Of a stretch of 5,827 bases of DNA, positions 5,714 to 5,827 are shown piece after piece (positions within the stretch are counted from its first letter, which is position 1; each line of letters opens with the position of its first letter). The position numbers and the translations under genes are program-made. Under the pieces are notes generated by a model. That model saw only the letters and a program-made list of their open reading frames with translations. It was not told where the DNA came from and did no database searches. The DNA comes from an uncultured Ruminococcus sp. GTDB taxonomy: Bacteria > Bacillota > Clostridia > Oscillospirales > Ruminococcaceae. Location: assembly GCA_902783235.1 (NCBI GenBank), contig CACZQG010000037.1, positions 1 to 5,827 of the forward strand, written 5' to 3'.

Positions 5714-5827
5714 TCAATATCCTGAAATTTCCTTTTCCAAATCGGAGGATACTTCACCGCTGAGATCCTCCCAGCTGTCAGGTGCATCCTCAAAACCAAT
5801 TATAATAGCATCATTGAGATTATTGAC
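5714..5827 (-). CDS. C-terminal 37 codons of an unidentified leftward gene (partial)
   Basis: One minus-strand frame is open from the window edge to TGA at 5716-5714. The visible tail includes NNLNDAIIIGFEDAPDSWED followed by an acidic, polar end (SGEVSSDLEKEISGY). A terminator sits right after the stop, which supports a real gene end. I do not recognise the family; the tail looks cytoplasmic, with no membrane segment or sorting motif. Confidence 0.65.
   Translation of the reverse strand, partial: VNNLNDAIIIGFEDAPDSWEDLSGEVSSDLEKEISGY

Noticed and set aside
1..5827. CRISPR array, insertion sequence, phage or defence system
   Set aside because: I saw no regularly spaced repeats, transposase or integrase motifs, or terminal repeats in either strand; the genes look like ordinary chromosomal content.

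Overview
The window looks like chromosomal DNA of a fibre-degrading, Gram-positive gut or rumen clostridium of the Ruminococcus type. The evidence is moderate G+C, purine-rich AGGAG ribosome sites, AT-rich intergenic DNA with sigma-A style promoters, and a lipobox-anchored multimodular GH5 enzyme whose catalytic domain resembles ruminococcal endoglucanases. The organism is inferred from protein style, not from a marker gene.

Left part, plus strand (1-3215): the 3' tail of an unidentified gene (stop at 93-95) is followed closely by a phosphatidylserine decarboxylase of the clostridial 'GGST' type, then after about 70 bases by a 714-residue surface lipoprotein. That lipoprotein has a lipoprotein signal peptide, a Ser/Thr/Glu-rich stalk, two tandem related beta-rich modules that I cannot assign to a named family, and a GH5 (probably subfamily 4) beta-glucanase domain with both catalytic glutamates. 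The three may be co-transcribed, but a promoter-like sequence overlapping the decarboxylase stop codon could drive the glucanase separately.

Middle (3216-3313): two consecutive strong hairpins lie between convergent genes. Each is suited to stop one of the two converging transcripts.

Right part, minus strand (5827-3314): a full-length EF-G paralogue (five EF-G domains, altered GTPase motifs) is read leftwards from a near-consensus promoter (TTGAAA-17-TATAAT) about 140 nt upstream of its ATG. The leader is unusual: it holds a short GC-rich, hairpin-forming block that also reads as an open frame with no start codon. Further right is a good rho-independent terminator for another leftward gene, of which only the last 37 codons are present.

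The genes do not form an obvious single pathway. The decarboxylase makes membrane phosphatidylethanolamine, the GH5 lipoprotein acts on plant glucans at the cell surface, and the EF-G paralogue is a separate transcription unit. I found no CRISPR array, mobile element, tRNA/rRNA or known riboswitch. The most notable points are residue-level departures in the two housekeeping-type enzymes, the unassigned tandem modules, and the leader of the EF-G-like gene.
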